Positions 35,352-47,600 of a stretch of 64,000 nt of DNA are shown here, one piece after another. Origin of the DNA: Phoronis australis (lineage: Eukaryota; Phoronida; Phoronidae); assembly GCA_002633005.1 (NCBI GenBank), contig NMRA01000004.1, positions 1,003,066 to 1,067,065 of the forward strand, written 5' to 3'. Positions within the stretch are counted from its first letter, which is position 1, and the number at the start of each line of letters is the position of its first letter. Made by a program: the position numbers and the translations under genes. The notes beneath the pieces are model-generated. The model had not been told where the DNA came from and did not search any database. It saw only the letters and a list, made by a program, of their open reading frames with translations.

Positions 35352-36239
35352 CGTCCGAAGTCCGGTTTCACTCCGTTCGAAGTCCCAACAGCAAACCTCC
35401 CCGCTTAGGACCAACGAGCGCACTCTAGCACCAAATCCGAACTGCTAATAGAGAAGATAAACACATACTCAACAACCTGTTATCTTTAAGTGGATGCGCC
35501 AACGAAAGGCTGTTATCTCTCGGCAGAGGGCGCTTATGTATGGCACCAATGAAATGCTGGCAATTAGCTACAATTTTCGATTAGGAAAAGAGGGCTTGGC
35601 GCTGTTACATTGTCATGGAGTCTTTGAAAGAATGGGAGTGTCAAAGCGTGTGTGATTGATCGTTCTTGACGAAATCAGTCGTTTATGCCATGCAATCACA
35701 TTTCTACCACTTTAATTAGTCGTACCGTGGTGTTTTTAGACTAAACATTATTCAGGTTATAGGTTATGCTACACGCATGCTTCTAAGGATATTAGTTTGA
35801 TTATCAGGGAACATTCTGCAAAATAGATTTGTATTACTACGCGGTAGACTGTTTATTTGATGCGGCACAAATGTGCAAGTGCATTACAATAATAGTTGAT
35901 TTCTCAACTGCACGCAACATTAATAGTGCCCCCTCTGCTGGAATGGCATGCAAAGTCATGCGACCTTAGAGTCAACCTTGACTTGTAAAGCTATATACGA
36001 AAAATCACGTGCCTGATAATTCAGTCGAGCCTCAGATATAGCGTCTTGGTGGTCGAAGGCTTCACGTGTATGTGCAAGAAAGCAGTTTTTCTACACCGGC
36101 CTTCCCCTAGGCCATATGAAATCGAGCGTGAATAAATGATGTCACGTGTGTGATATTAATTAGCATTAGTTTGCCTTGAACTGTTTTGGTCCCTCACCTT
36201 AAAGGGACAATATCGACAAGTAACGAGATATCGTGAGAT

Positions 36240-36312
36240 CAGCCTCAGGGTGGAATCGAACCTGCAACTCCTTTGGTTGCAGTCTAACGTCCTGCTAGCA
36301 GAGCTAAGTCCC
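36240..36312 (-). repeat. tRNA-like sequence, probable SINE head
   Basis: The minus strand has GGGACTTAGCTCTGCTAGCA (box A-like) and GTTGCAGGTTCGATTCC (box B-like). A CTGCAAC/GTTGCAG hairpin lies between them. The stem pairing is incomplete, so a functional tRNA is unlikely. Confidence 0.35.
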
Positions 36313-36671
36313 ACTGAATTAAAATTGATGACTGGGTATTTTAAGAGTATGTACTCGTAGTTAAAATCACCGGTCTCGATATCAGCGAATGTCTGGCAGA
36401 CAACAGGGCCATTAGCGTTTTGTAATAAAATTTCAAAACATAGCAGCTCCCTTCAACGCTGATAACTTCATGAAGTCTGTACGATTCAGGAATAGTTCCC
36501 AAAACAGTGTTTTGGGCCGTTGGGACGTAAACCCGAAAACGTCCGTTTAGCATAATTTTCCTACTTATGTGCAGGTGCGTAGGAGAATATTTTTGTCTCA
36601 GTGTCGCTGATGCATGTACAGCAATATTGTAACTTACGTGTAGCTTCAGCAGAGTGCGAAAGTAAGTAACA

Positions 36672-37211
36672 GTGAATATGGGTAGTGAGCACAATGGGCG
36701 TAATGTGGGTGGAAAGTGGACGTGACGGGGTTCTGTGAATGGGTTGCGAGCGCAATGGGGTTATGTGAATGAGTTGTGAGCACAATGCATTGGTTGCGCA
36801 CTATAGGGGGCTAGGGGATTATATTTGCCCCACTTTTTTCAGTGCTGCGCCGCCCATGGTCTATGGGCGGTGCACCACAGGGGGCTGGGGGGTTTAGCCC
36901 CTTCCCTACTTTTTTCAGTGCTGCGCCGCCCATGCAATGGAGGTAATGTGAATGGGTTGTGGACGCAACGGAGTTGTGTTAATACATGTAGGTTGTGGAC
37001 GCAATGGGGTAATGAGAATATGGTTATGGGAATAGGTTGTAAGGGCAATGAAAAGGTTGTGAGCACAATGTGAATGGGTTGTGGACGCAACGACGTTATG
37101 GGAATGTGTTGTGGACGCAATCGGACTGGGCTGTGGACCCAACGGGGTTATGTGAATGGGCTGTGAGCGCAATGGAGTTTTGTGAATGGGTTGTGGGTGC
37201 AATGGGGTTGG
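36672..37211. repeat. ~30-bp minisatellite interrupted by a family F palindrome
   Basis: Degenerate units GGGTTGTGGACGCAATGG followed by GGTTATGTGAAT. Because the period is 30 bp, the minus strand reads a 10-aa repeat (PQPIHITPLR) and gives long open frames, up to 151 aa at 36915-37370. I consider these non-coding. A family F element interrupts the array at 36825-36936. Confidence 0.85.
36825..36936. repeat. Family F short palindromic element, copy 1
   Basis: CACTTTTTTCAGTGCTGCGC followed by CGCCCATGG, then ATGGGCGGTGCACCACAGGG with a G-run, then a second TTTTTTCAGTGCTGCGCCGC. The ends ATGGGCGG/CCGCCCAT are complementary. Copies at 57600-57712 and 62108-62265. Confidence 0.7.
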
Positions 37212-38394
37212 TCCAACATCAACAAAAGGCACAATATAACTTACTAAGACCGAAAAATAGAGTGGAGTTATTTGAAGTACGGTTACCTTCTTGAAGTTAT
37301 TATGTGTATTTTTGACCAGAGCTATAAAACAAAATGTGTGTATTTTCGTAATTTTAATGTAAGTTGCCAATTCGTATTCACAGCCTGGCAGTCAAAGTTC
37401 ACGGGAGGCGGCTACCTCAGTCGTCAGTTGTTTAGCCTACGCGAGCATTGTGTAGTGGTGATGAATTCCAGCGTGAAAAAGTATTGGTGGTAACTTTCAC
37501 CAACCTACTCTGCTGTTAGACGTCATAGCTGAACTCTAAAATTACATGGTGCCGCACAAAATGAGCTTGCGGGCAAGGCAGTACCTAAACGTCTCGTGGT
37601 TCAGCAGTCGGGGAAGTCGAGGGTCATTGGTCTGTTAGATTTTGCGGAAATAAACCGAAAGAGAGACACACTCATGCGGGAAAATAATTTTGATGAAATA
37701 TCCCGTGTTCGTCGGTTCAGCTTTGCACACTTCTTCCACGTCTCATTGTCGCAAATTAGGTCACTTGAAAACACAACCAGAATAAAAATGTAATGATTTA
37801 ACTCCACCTGAAGGTCTTGGAGTTTATTAAAATGACATATTGACGTACGATCATAGCAAAAATTGTTTTTCCATCAGAAACACCTCGCCAATTGATGGCC
37901 AATAAATGGAATATTAATTTAGGTCTTACCTAAGACAAAACCTGTTTGATCGATTAGCTCTGCTGCGACGTCTGTGAAATTGGGTTCCCCGAAACCGAAA
38001 AAACATGCCAGGATTATTTGAAAACAAATTCATGTATACAGTACATAGAACGTATGCAGAAGAAGTGGCCAAAATGATTCATTTGTTTATGTATTTTATG
38101 CTTATAAAACCAACTTAATTTAGGCTTATGACACTCAGACTTTTCCATAGTTCGTACGTAAACTGGAGACTATAAACTCCGTTTGGTTCTTGCCACGCCC
38201 CTTATGTCAACCCTATGACACGTACACAATTTAGAGCCCAGTCATTGGGCACCATGCACTATTCAACTTTAACCTAGCTGTCTCTCGCCCATGTGCAAAT
38301 TAAGCTAGCGAGTCAAATATCACTGAACTAGGTTCCTGTAACAAAAGTTTATAAACTTGGATTTTTGTGCTAACTCAGATAGCTGTCACGCCAC

Positions 38395-38496
38395 CTGGCG
38401 TTTAGGCAGGAACCGCAATTTCTTACTACTGCGTTCCTGACTTCTTGCAGCGTGCACGTGCAACACGTACACGAAAACGGCGAAAATTTTCAACAT
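38395..38496 (-). pseudogene. Duplicated ACE leader exon (decayed or alternative first exon)
   Basis: From ATG at 38496 the minus strand reads MLKIFAVFVYVLHVHAARSQ and on to a stop after KRQVA. The DNA aligns with ACE exon 1 over the first ~80 nt (shared CGTTTTCGTGTA, TTGCACGT, CGCTGCA). The homology then stops, so the NYNTNIT part is missing. A possible donor CGCCAG|GTGGCG at 38395 would be phase 0, matching exon 2, but it is weak. The most likely reading is a decayed fragment of a duplicated ACE 5' end; an alternative signal-peptide exon is less likely. Confidence 0.55.
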
Positions 38497-38633
38497 AAAG
38501 CGAAATCCTTGCAAAAGATGATCTGCGCCCCCTAGTGAGGTTTATTTTCCTGACCCAATTTGCAGAGTTTACCTACAGTGTGATTTTTCAGCGGAGATTA
38601 TGAAAGAACGACCTGTCGCGTGCTTCTGTCGAC

Positions 38634-38637
38634 TTAA
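38634..38637. other. TTAA target-site duplication, left
   Basis: TTAA before AGGCGAAGGCAACC; its partner is at 39940-39943. Confidence 0.85.
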
Positions 38638-39939
38638 AGGCGAAGGCAACCTTTTTTCATATCACTTTTAGCAAAAATAAGGTCTGTTGATTATCCCAGA
38701 CAAATTTTTCACTTAATTATAGCTTTTCGTAATTTAATTAATATCTCGTCCTCTACTCCGGAAGTGACGTATTGGGAGGTAAGAATTTCGCGCCAATTTC
38801 TTTTCATACAGTCAGACTGTGAGAGCTGTCAAGTCAGTCATTGTTCTACCTCGGATGTGATAAGTTCGGTCATCGTTTGCTTTTGTTTACGAGTCAGTCA
38901 ACATGCCACGCTGTTGCTGCGTACCAGGATGTACTCATTATCGTCTCACACGCGCTTTGGGTACCTTGCATCGCTTTCCGAAGGATGACACACTTCGCCG
39001 AACTTGGCTAGCTCGTTCGTGAGAAGAACGCAGCGCTACCCGTTCACTCAACGTACAAAGCAGGGGCAAGCATTTTCAGCTGTCAGATTACGACAGAGAT
39101 ATGTACGCTGAATTGATGAAGGACCCTGCGAAACAACGCTTGAAGAAGGGTTCCATACCGTCGCTGTTGATTACCGGCAGTGCCCCGTCGCCACCTCCGA
39201 GAAGTGCGTTTTTTGAAGCGAGAAGCCTCGCGAGCTGTGGCCACTATATACAGTGACTGGAGGCACTTCATCAACTGTCACCCATGCCTCCGAACGTACC
39301 CTATAGCATGCAATTCCAGGAACTAGCAGTGATTCCCCGTGTGCTGTTTTCTCTAACCCAGAGCCTGTAAGCAGCCCTGCAGCGATGTTGAGTAGTGGGA
39401 GTGAGTACAGGCCCAGTTTTGACACCCAGTTCGTCATCCAATGAACAGATCGGTGAGCCTAAGTTTGATAAATTTATTGTGGACTTGTATTGGAGCTATT
39501 TAGAAGGTGCCATGTGTGTGACGAGGGAGTCGCACGGCGGGATGTAAGCAGTTTGGGTGCTCAAGTCACCATCCACTGGGAGTGTGTCGCGGGACACTCG
39601 GGCAAGTGGGACAGTTCTTCCTCTGTACGTGATACGATAATGAGTACATCTCGGTAGGCAGCAACAGCGTGGCATGTTGACTGACTCGTAAACAAAAGCA
39701 AACGACGACCGAACTTATTACATCCGAGGTTGAACAATGACTGACTTGACAGCTCTCACAGTCAGACTGTATGAAAAGAAATTGGCGCGAAATTCTTGCC
39801 TCCCAAAACATCACTTCCGGAGTAGACGACGATTAATTAATTAAATTACGAAAAGCTGTAAATAAGTGAAAAATATGTCTGGGATAATTAACGAATCATA
39901 TTTTTGCTAAAAATGACATGAAAAAGGTTGCCTTCGCCT
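38638..39939. mobile_element. Kolobok-like DNA transposon, nonautonomous, copy 2
   Basis: 1302 bp, TTAA-flanked, arms about 38638-38944 and 39635-39939, the same family as the element at 28559-29663. The THAP reading is on the plus strand here, so the interior is inverted relative to copy 1. The interior includes an extra segment (about 39380-39630) absent from copy 1. It lies between the ACE and homeobox genes. Confidence 0.8.
38902..39255 (+). pseudogene. Broken THAP-domain ORF of transposon copy 2
   Basis: Starts [20 protein letters not shown], then LHRFPKDDTLRRTWLARS, after which a stop interrupts. [32 protein letters not shown] and [12 protein letters not shown] follow in shifted frames. 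It is the homologue of the intact 128-aa frame of copy 1, but the zinc-finger region is disrupted. Confidence 0.75.
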
Positions 39940-39943
39940 TTAA
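39940..39943. other. TTAA target-site duplication, right
   Basis: TTAA follows CCTTCGCCT. Confidence 0.85.
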
Positions 39944-41485
39944 CTAACAACGTTTCACTTTCATGACGACGATCAGTAGTATCTCGCTCGCAAATTACAT
40001 GGCGATCGAGCTTGACAATGAATGAATGAAGCGTAATTAAGCACAGCTATGAACATCTTGGCGACAGTTGTTGCCTGTTGATGAAAATGCGATCGCAGTC
40101 TATTGCGTACGACCACGTCGAACAGACATAGGCTTACTACTTTTGAGAAAATGGCCGCCTGTTTACAGTTTGTCTTTCTATATTGCGATCAAAATATTGC
40201 CAAAATCGTTGGCATACTCTTTAGACCAGCGGGTAGCATAAGCTCCAATGCCTCCCTATTTAAGGCAAAATCAATCTCGCTACACATCTTCGGGCAGTGG
40301 ACCCTCGTAAAGACAAGTCTCTGGTTCTTTAGGCAGAATACCTCTAGCTATGCCATGGTAGCCAGTGGACATGACTTGATCAAAGAAGATGGTGATAAAA
40401 TGTGTCAAAGTGAATCGACTAATTGTAGAAAGACGCCCTAATCGCCTAAATAAAGCATCACTATCTCGTCTGTTTGAGTAGCACTCTCAACCTACAGTAA
40501 GGTCAACGGCTAACGTGCACTAAAATATGCCTTAGTAGTTTACTTGTGGAACACGGCCGAGGCACATGCCAGAAATGTTGAATAAGGAAGAGACAAAATA
40601 TAACAATCTGATAAAGTCATGTGCCTGAATGGTAAAGCTTCCTCATTAACTGTTTGCACATTTAGGTGACCCTGCAAAAATTATTGCAGTGCATTGTTAA
40701 TTAGGACACAGTGCCTCGTTTTAGCATCAATTTTAACAACGCTAACGTGAATATACGCGTGTTCCACACGTGCAGAGCTCTTTGTAGTTTGGCCACATGG
40801 CCTCGTTTTCAAGTATAATGGCTAATCCGGCCAAGTACATGTACATTTACTGTTGACTGTTTTGTGTAGTTGACGATGTCTAGTCTGGAACGTGCACGTT
40901 TAAGTGAAAACTTGAAGCGCATACAACAATATTTTTTAAAGGTATTTAGGTATAAGTTGCCTGTTGTTCGAGGTCTAAGTGATCTATCTGTTTAGAAAAT
41001 TAAGTGTATTTGCAATGAATTTACGTCATGCATTTTCTAGTCGTACCAAGGTTGCGTTCCTAAGGCTAGTTTCAAACGAACTTGGCGACGGTTCGCAAGT
41101 CCTCATCATGTGTTACAAGCGAGGAGGCACTTGCTAACTCTCACTGGCAGGAAGGTTTGCGTGATGGAATGAGCCCGGCGAGACATGTTATCCAACTCCC
41201 GTCACACTGGTACACAACTCAAGAATCCAAACTAGATTCAGGAGTCATATTCACACGTCGTGTGTTTGCGAAATTTGTAATTGAACTTTCAATCAATAAC
41301 AATTACCGAATTGATTTACTTTTTATTCTTTGTCATCATTCAAACACTGTATAAAATACTTGATTTATATTCAACACTTAGCGTAATTATACAAATAATT
41401 AAATAAATAAATGGATAAATAAAAATACATCACTACAATAGATATCACAAAAATTTTCCAATTAGTTAGGATTTGATCACGCCGT
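39944..41485. other. Spacer downstream of the homeobox gene
   Basis: Nothing recognised apart from open frames without family (40103-40441, 41082-41354). It should include the homeobox 3' UTR at its right end. Confidence 0.5.
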
Positions 41486-41486
41486 T

Positions 41487-41652
41487 TTATTTTGGAGGCA
41501 AATGAAGTGACACTGGAGACGACGCCATCGCTGCGTTTGCCACATACAGACTATGCAGAGCGAATTGGTTCCATAGACCGGTAGGGGGCCCCCATAAACC
41601 TTGCCGATGCGCAATCTTCAGGCGAGAGGCAAGCTGCTTTTTCCATTTCGTT
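41487..41652 (-). CDS. Msxlx: Homeobox gene exon 4 (end of homeodomain, C-terminus)
   Basis: 166 nt; acceptor AATTTCAG. It reads [30 protein letters not shown] and ends [10 protein letters not shown] then TAA. A hexamer AATAAA (minus strand, 41491-41486) overlaps the stop codon. Confidence 0.88.
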
Positions 41653-44600
41653 CTGAAATTTAGAAACGGAGTCATTTTTTTGCGTTGAGCAAAAATCCAC
41701 GAAAATCCTCAAAACTTAACATAGCTTTTTTTTTCAAATTCCAACTTCTTTTTGTTTCGATTTTGCGTCAGGGTTGCGTAATATTAATGTCTAGCGCAAG
41801 ACAGTCACGAGTCGCTCACATGATTTCCTGATTTTGAGAATCGTTTTGATGATCGTTATTCAATGGCAGAAACTGGTTTCCAAAATCTGCAGCCCTTTCA
41901 GTGACTTTGACAAGAATGACAGTGATGACACTGCATGTATAACGTGCTCATATTCACATTTTCATATTTTATTATTTTAGCAGTTTTTGTAAGTAACTCG
42001 TTAAAAATGAGTTGCATCGATTACCCTTCAAAAATGTAGTAAGTATAGGTCCCGAAACTCTGCCGAAACTGTCTTTGGCGATTTTGATTATCAAGAATGC
42101 CAACTTTGGACAATTTAGTGCTACGCAACTGATCGCAACTTGGACATATATTTGATTTCAGCGGCCTTTTGGAGTAACGGGCATATTGGTTCTGCTACAG
42201 AACAAACTCAACAAAATGAGATTCACAGGTTGTCATTTTATACGCCGAAAGCATTACAGCTGAAAATCCAATGGACATTGCTAGTTATGTTACCGCACGC
42301 TATGTGGCGCTAGTTGTTGACCCTAACTCATTGGTCTTCAATTTTGCAGGACAACATTAACAGCTCCGTATCGCATTATCGTGAAAAACTTTTTTACACT
42401 AGTGACAGTATTTCAAAAAATACTCGACTCGCTTCGTCGAAGTTGTCACGCCAGGGAAAACAATTTTGAAGTTATACAATACAGAAAAAGTCAAGACGGA
42501 AAATAGATGATTTTCTTCTTGCTCGTCGAAAAGCGTGATAAAAATCAGGACAAATTTCTGGATCACTTTAGAATTAGCCGAAACATTTTTGTCACGCATT
42601 CATCTTCATATTCGATCATTAACGAGAAGATATTCGTCGTCGTTGTTGTTTTTTTTTTGAAATTGCTTTGTGTTGTAATCTTACCTCCTGTTTTGAAACC
42701 AAGTTTTAATCTGCGTTTCTGTTAATTTTAGAACTTGTGACAGCTCCATCCTTTTATTCACGCTCAGATACTTGTCACACTGAAATAAATAGATAAATAA
42801 TATTCATAAAAAGACAATAGTCCCTGATTTTTAAAACCGGTTTAATGCTCGTTACTCAGCTGAGAAAACTGGTTCTCAAAATTCTACGCGACCATTACCC
42901 ATCAATCAAACTTACAAAAGTTCGTGATTTGCAAGCCTTTTTTGGGAAATAGACCGCTGGAGCCGGTAGCTTAAAACAATCCCAGACAATGACGCAACAA
43001 AATACATTGCCAGTGTGGATTTGTGCTACAGTAACAATGGCTCCCTTTTCTTCTTATATTTTATCTTAATTCAGACTAAAAAACTTTTTGACTTTGATAC
43101 ATGTAAATACCGAAAGAAAAATTTCCGTTGAATGCGTAATATTAATGAAATTGAGCAAGGACCTTTTCATGCAGCATTGGCGAATTTAGGATACCATAAG
43201 GGGGGCCAAGATGTTGCCTCGGAGAATTGGGCAAGCGCGATTGTACGCACAGGCGGCCCGAAAAGTTGTGGGGGCTAGCGATGTGGACGTGTACCCAAAT
43301 TCTATCGGAGGACTAAAAAAAAGAAAAAAGAAAACGGGAACACTGTTCCGCCGCGCTCTGGGGCCCTCCACTGCCATTCCAAATTGGTGCACTCGATATT
43401 TCTTCACGCTGTCGCTGTTTAATTTTCCTTGCACCAGCCAAGGAAGGCCCCCTGCAGCGTCCCTAATTTAAGGACATCGTCATGTCTCTGTTTATTTTCA
43501 ATGAAATTAGGAGCCAGCTTTCAGATTGATAACTAAAACTGTGATTAAAGAGGACTGGAACGCGAAAAAAAAACATACTAAGTTGTATAATTCAGAGTGG
43601 TTGTCTACCACTGTTACAGAATTCAAATTGCGTTCAAAACCAATGCATGGGCGTACCCAGAGGGGGGCTAGGAGGGGGCTCAAAGGAGCGCCCCAATTTG
43701 GCGAATCGGGCAAAAAGGTCAACCTCGGTGAAAAAAGTCCGCGTAAAAGACACAAAAGTCCACAAAGGCACAGGAATTCGGCCCAGATGATGCACAATTC
43801 GTAGGCCTGAACATAGTGGCCCCGTTTTTTTAGTCCTCGTTGATTTTGTTCAGTAAAAGGTCCCATACCGAGAAATTCGAACCCCCTTATATTTTAGGCT
43901 GAGTGCGCCCATGCAATGTTAGAACAATAAAAACGTATGTCAATATACCGTGTATATTCTTGCATAGTGGTAGCTTGTCGAATACACGTATGTTTATTAT
44001 TTTCTAAGAAATGATAATTCCACAATGAAATGAGAATATTTCAGATAAATTATTCACAGAAAAACCGTACTCTTTAGAATTTATTCAACTTCATCAATTC
44101 CAAACGTTTAGCTTCGTTGGATTTAATGAAAATACCTTAAACTCTGCTTCTAACTTTTCCAGCTGAGAGGTCGAGTAGGCTTGTCGTGGCTTGCGATCAA
44201 TCCCTTGTTTCCTAGCTCTCCGACCCATGGGTTTTGGACCTGAAGGACGAATTGGATCGGCTTATAAGAAAGACGGTGACAATAACGCTGCACACTGTGC
44301 ATCTATTCCTAAGGTGGTATACATCTGTCAGAGGGAAACTGAATGTTGATAACGTTATGTAAAACCCTAGGAAATTAGGCTAAGTTTGGAACAACGAAAT
44401 GGCTTATATCGGATCCCTAGAGGAAATTTTCGCATACCATGCTTTAGGCGNCCCCCGCCCACCACCACAATTTTTGATAGCCCCTGTGGAAATGGGGCTC
44501 CCATTTTACGAGAGGCCCCTAGCTTTTAAGGATAATCTTACGCTAACCATAGCAGAGGCAGTGCGGACTATTGGTAGATTTGCTGCCCTCCAATTCAAAG

Positions 44601-47600
44601 ATAGCGTGTTTAAAAGACTACTAGACCACACTGTTGGACTCCTGATTGCATAAAGTCTCATGTTCCAATGCTTACTTTGTGTGCCTCATTTCCCACGTGC
44701 AAAATGTATTGCGTTGCAATATACAATGTACCGTGTGTTAATCTAACTTATTGGAGACGAGACAAAATCAAATAGCTACAATACAGTACAAAGTCCAACG
44801 TTTCGGTTCAGTATTGAACGGTCCTCGGGGTAGCAAAAGTTCAAACAAAATATTACTAAACCTAAAGTTACATCGAAATATGTGAGTTACCCTGAAGATT
44901 GATCAAGAGTGAACCGAAATTTTGGACTATATATTACAACTATGAATATCTTAACGTTCGATTTGTTATCCCTCATTGATTAAACTATTGCCAAAACGTT
45001 ACGTTATTGGAAAAATATCTACAATTGTTTAATTTCTAGTTATGTGAATTGTAATGATCCTGTAATTGGGATTAAACGACAAAATGAAATATGATACTTA
45101 TATAATCATATAATAATACATAGAAGCTAAATAGACAAAACGTATGCCTTTGAAGTTCAACCTTAAATATTACGTTTACTCTTCTTTTTATTAAAAAGGT
45201 CATCCAATGAGTTCCAACAGGAGATCATTTTAATAACTAAAATATGTTGTAGATTTTTTAGTTTCTGTCGATGTACCACCAAACTAACGACTGCAGTTGA
45301 CTGGCATTGATTTAACCTTTTGTGAAGATAAAAATGATGACATAAACTCAAATATACAAAGGGTTGTAATTAGTTTTTCGAAGTGTTTCTATTTTTGTAA
45401 CATATTTCGAATGATGAGACATTCTGACATGTAAAATGATAAAAAAGAAATGATAGGTTGGGATTATCAATGATTAACTTACAGGGAATTGATCAATGCG
45501 AAACACTTTGTTTGCATTTCCACGCGAAGTTCTGCTAATTAATAGCTCACTTAAACACGATATAATTGTTTCAAATAGCGCACGCACGGTAAATATTTGT
45601 TTAAAACTAACTAGTGCGTTTGATACCAATATTCAGAGATGTAGCGTTTCCGTTAAAACGTGTTGAATTGATTAAAACCGACAATTACATTGTCTCTTAT
45701 ATTTGGTCATGAAATTGACGCCAATTAGAAGGAATAATAACAACTTTATACGACGCTTTTACCAATTATGATGTATCAACTTCTTTTCAACTGCTTGTGT
45801 TAGTTCAGTGCGACATTTGATAATTTTCACATTGAAACAACCCTAGGGATTCTCAGGTTACAGGGATGTCTATTCTGTTAGAACTGAGAGCTTCGTGACT
45901 GTTTGAAATTAGCGTCCTTGTAAGACAATATCTAAGCCAATACAGAAGACAATTAACAGATCTTTAACAACTAGTTTTGCTTACAAAAGCAGTCGGAGTC
46001 TGACTTGTTAAATCAAAAAAGCACAGTTTGTTCAATTAGACTCGCCCGTGCGAGACAGTGCGTCATTAACAGGTAATTAGGCCCTACTTGGCAATCCACC
46101 GGCGTTTAAAACGTTGCTTGCATGCATTTTTAACGGCTTCAAAGAAATTGAGACGTTGGCCGACATTGACGTGGGCAGGCGCTTTACACACGGTGTGCAA
46201 AAAGTAATGACATTCTATTTTGAATGCGCACGCATCTTGATTGGGTGCGTGAATGTTCATGAAAATCACTTATTAACAACTTTTGAACTTTTCTATTGTC
46301 GGGCATTGAAAATATCTTGAAAATACAACTTTACTGAATTTCAGAACATGGTCACCCGTAAAGGGTTTTGCGCACTGCTTCCCGCAGAAAACCTGCAAGG
46401 AACTTTGCTTTGTTTGGAAAGAAATAAAAACTTCGTATTTAGAGATAAGTGTCACTGTTATTATGACTGTTTATCTAATTTCACCCAAGTAGTCCGCCAC
46501 CCCATACCAGAAGTGTCACTGTTGTTATGACTGTATATCTAATTTCACCCAAGTAGTCCGCCACCCCATACCAGAAGCCACCCATTCCGTCGCTCGGGAA
46601 CGCCTATGAACCATGACGTTCTGCTTATGAAGTACTGAGACGCATTTGCAAATTTATCATAATGCTATGGCAATAGCTTTAATTTTTACTTGGTGCTTGA
46701 ATGCTTGGATATATTAATCTAACATGTTTAATGGTTGGTACAGGCAATGCTGTCTATGGACAGAAGAATATTCGTTGTCTCTAGATTAATTTCACTTCAA
46801 CTGTGTTGACTGACTAGCAGGACTTGATTTCTGGCGCCCATGAGGATGTATCCTACAGGGTTTTTAAATCATTTGCATATTGGAAGTTATCATGGTATGT
46901 ATCTATTGTGAACCAAAGTTTATTGACTTGTTCGGATTGAGGGTTTCTCCCAGTTACGAAATCGACCAATGCGCAGTAGTAATTCATGTTGAAAAGGTAG
47001 GTAAACCATGAGCGTACCCACCCTTTAATTATGGGGGGCTCGAATCTCCGACATAGTGGACCTTTTGCTTACAAAAGAGCGGGAGGACTAAAAAACAACA
47101 AAAACGGGGTACCACCTTCAGGTCTGTGAACTGTGCGTCTGCGCCTTTTTAGTGGACTTTTGTCTCGTTTTCTCGGAATTTTTGTTTCTCTGAGGCGGAC
47201 CTTTTTACCCACTTCGCCAAATGGGAGGCTCGTTCGAGTCTCCGAACCCCCTCCCCCCTGGATGAGCATCTTCCAAAGTCCACATAAATGACACCATATA
47301 TTTTTAGAATTAGTGAATAAAGGAAATCTAGCCGTCTCTTTCATGAGAATTTGCGCCCTAGAGTGCCCTCTGCATGCATTTCAATCAGATTGTCGTTCAC
47401 TTTGGAGCACTCTGTGAGGCGGAGATTTCAAAATGAGTCGGCCATATAGTCTGAACCAACTATGCTACAGTTTCATAAACTTTAGTGTTTTTGCATATAC
47501 CCGGAGTTAAATGTAGAGAACTAGAGAAGACAAATATTTCAACTCACCGTTAAAGCCAAGAAAACCATGCGCACCAAGCATGCTGGGATAGAACCAAGGT

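Larger units (their letters stand above)
35352..38394. other. Upstream region of the ACE gene
   Basis: The putative promoter side of ACE. I see no clear TATA box next to the start. It contains a tRNA-like sequence at 36240-36310, a minisatellite at 36672-37211 and no recognised gene. Confidence 0.5.
44240..47547. other. Homeobox intron 1
   Basis: 3.3 kb. It holds one ambiguous base (44451), a 64-bp tandem duplication at 46449-46576 and a family E element at 47007-47270. Otherwise AT-rich with no recognised exon. Confidence 0.5.

Noticed and set aside
36915-37370. 151-aa minus-strand open frame with repeated PQPIHITPLR
   Set aside because: It is the translation of a 30-bp minisatellite; both strands stay open because of the period, and there is no start or splice context.
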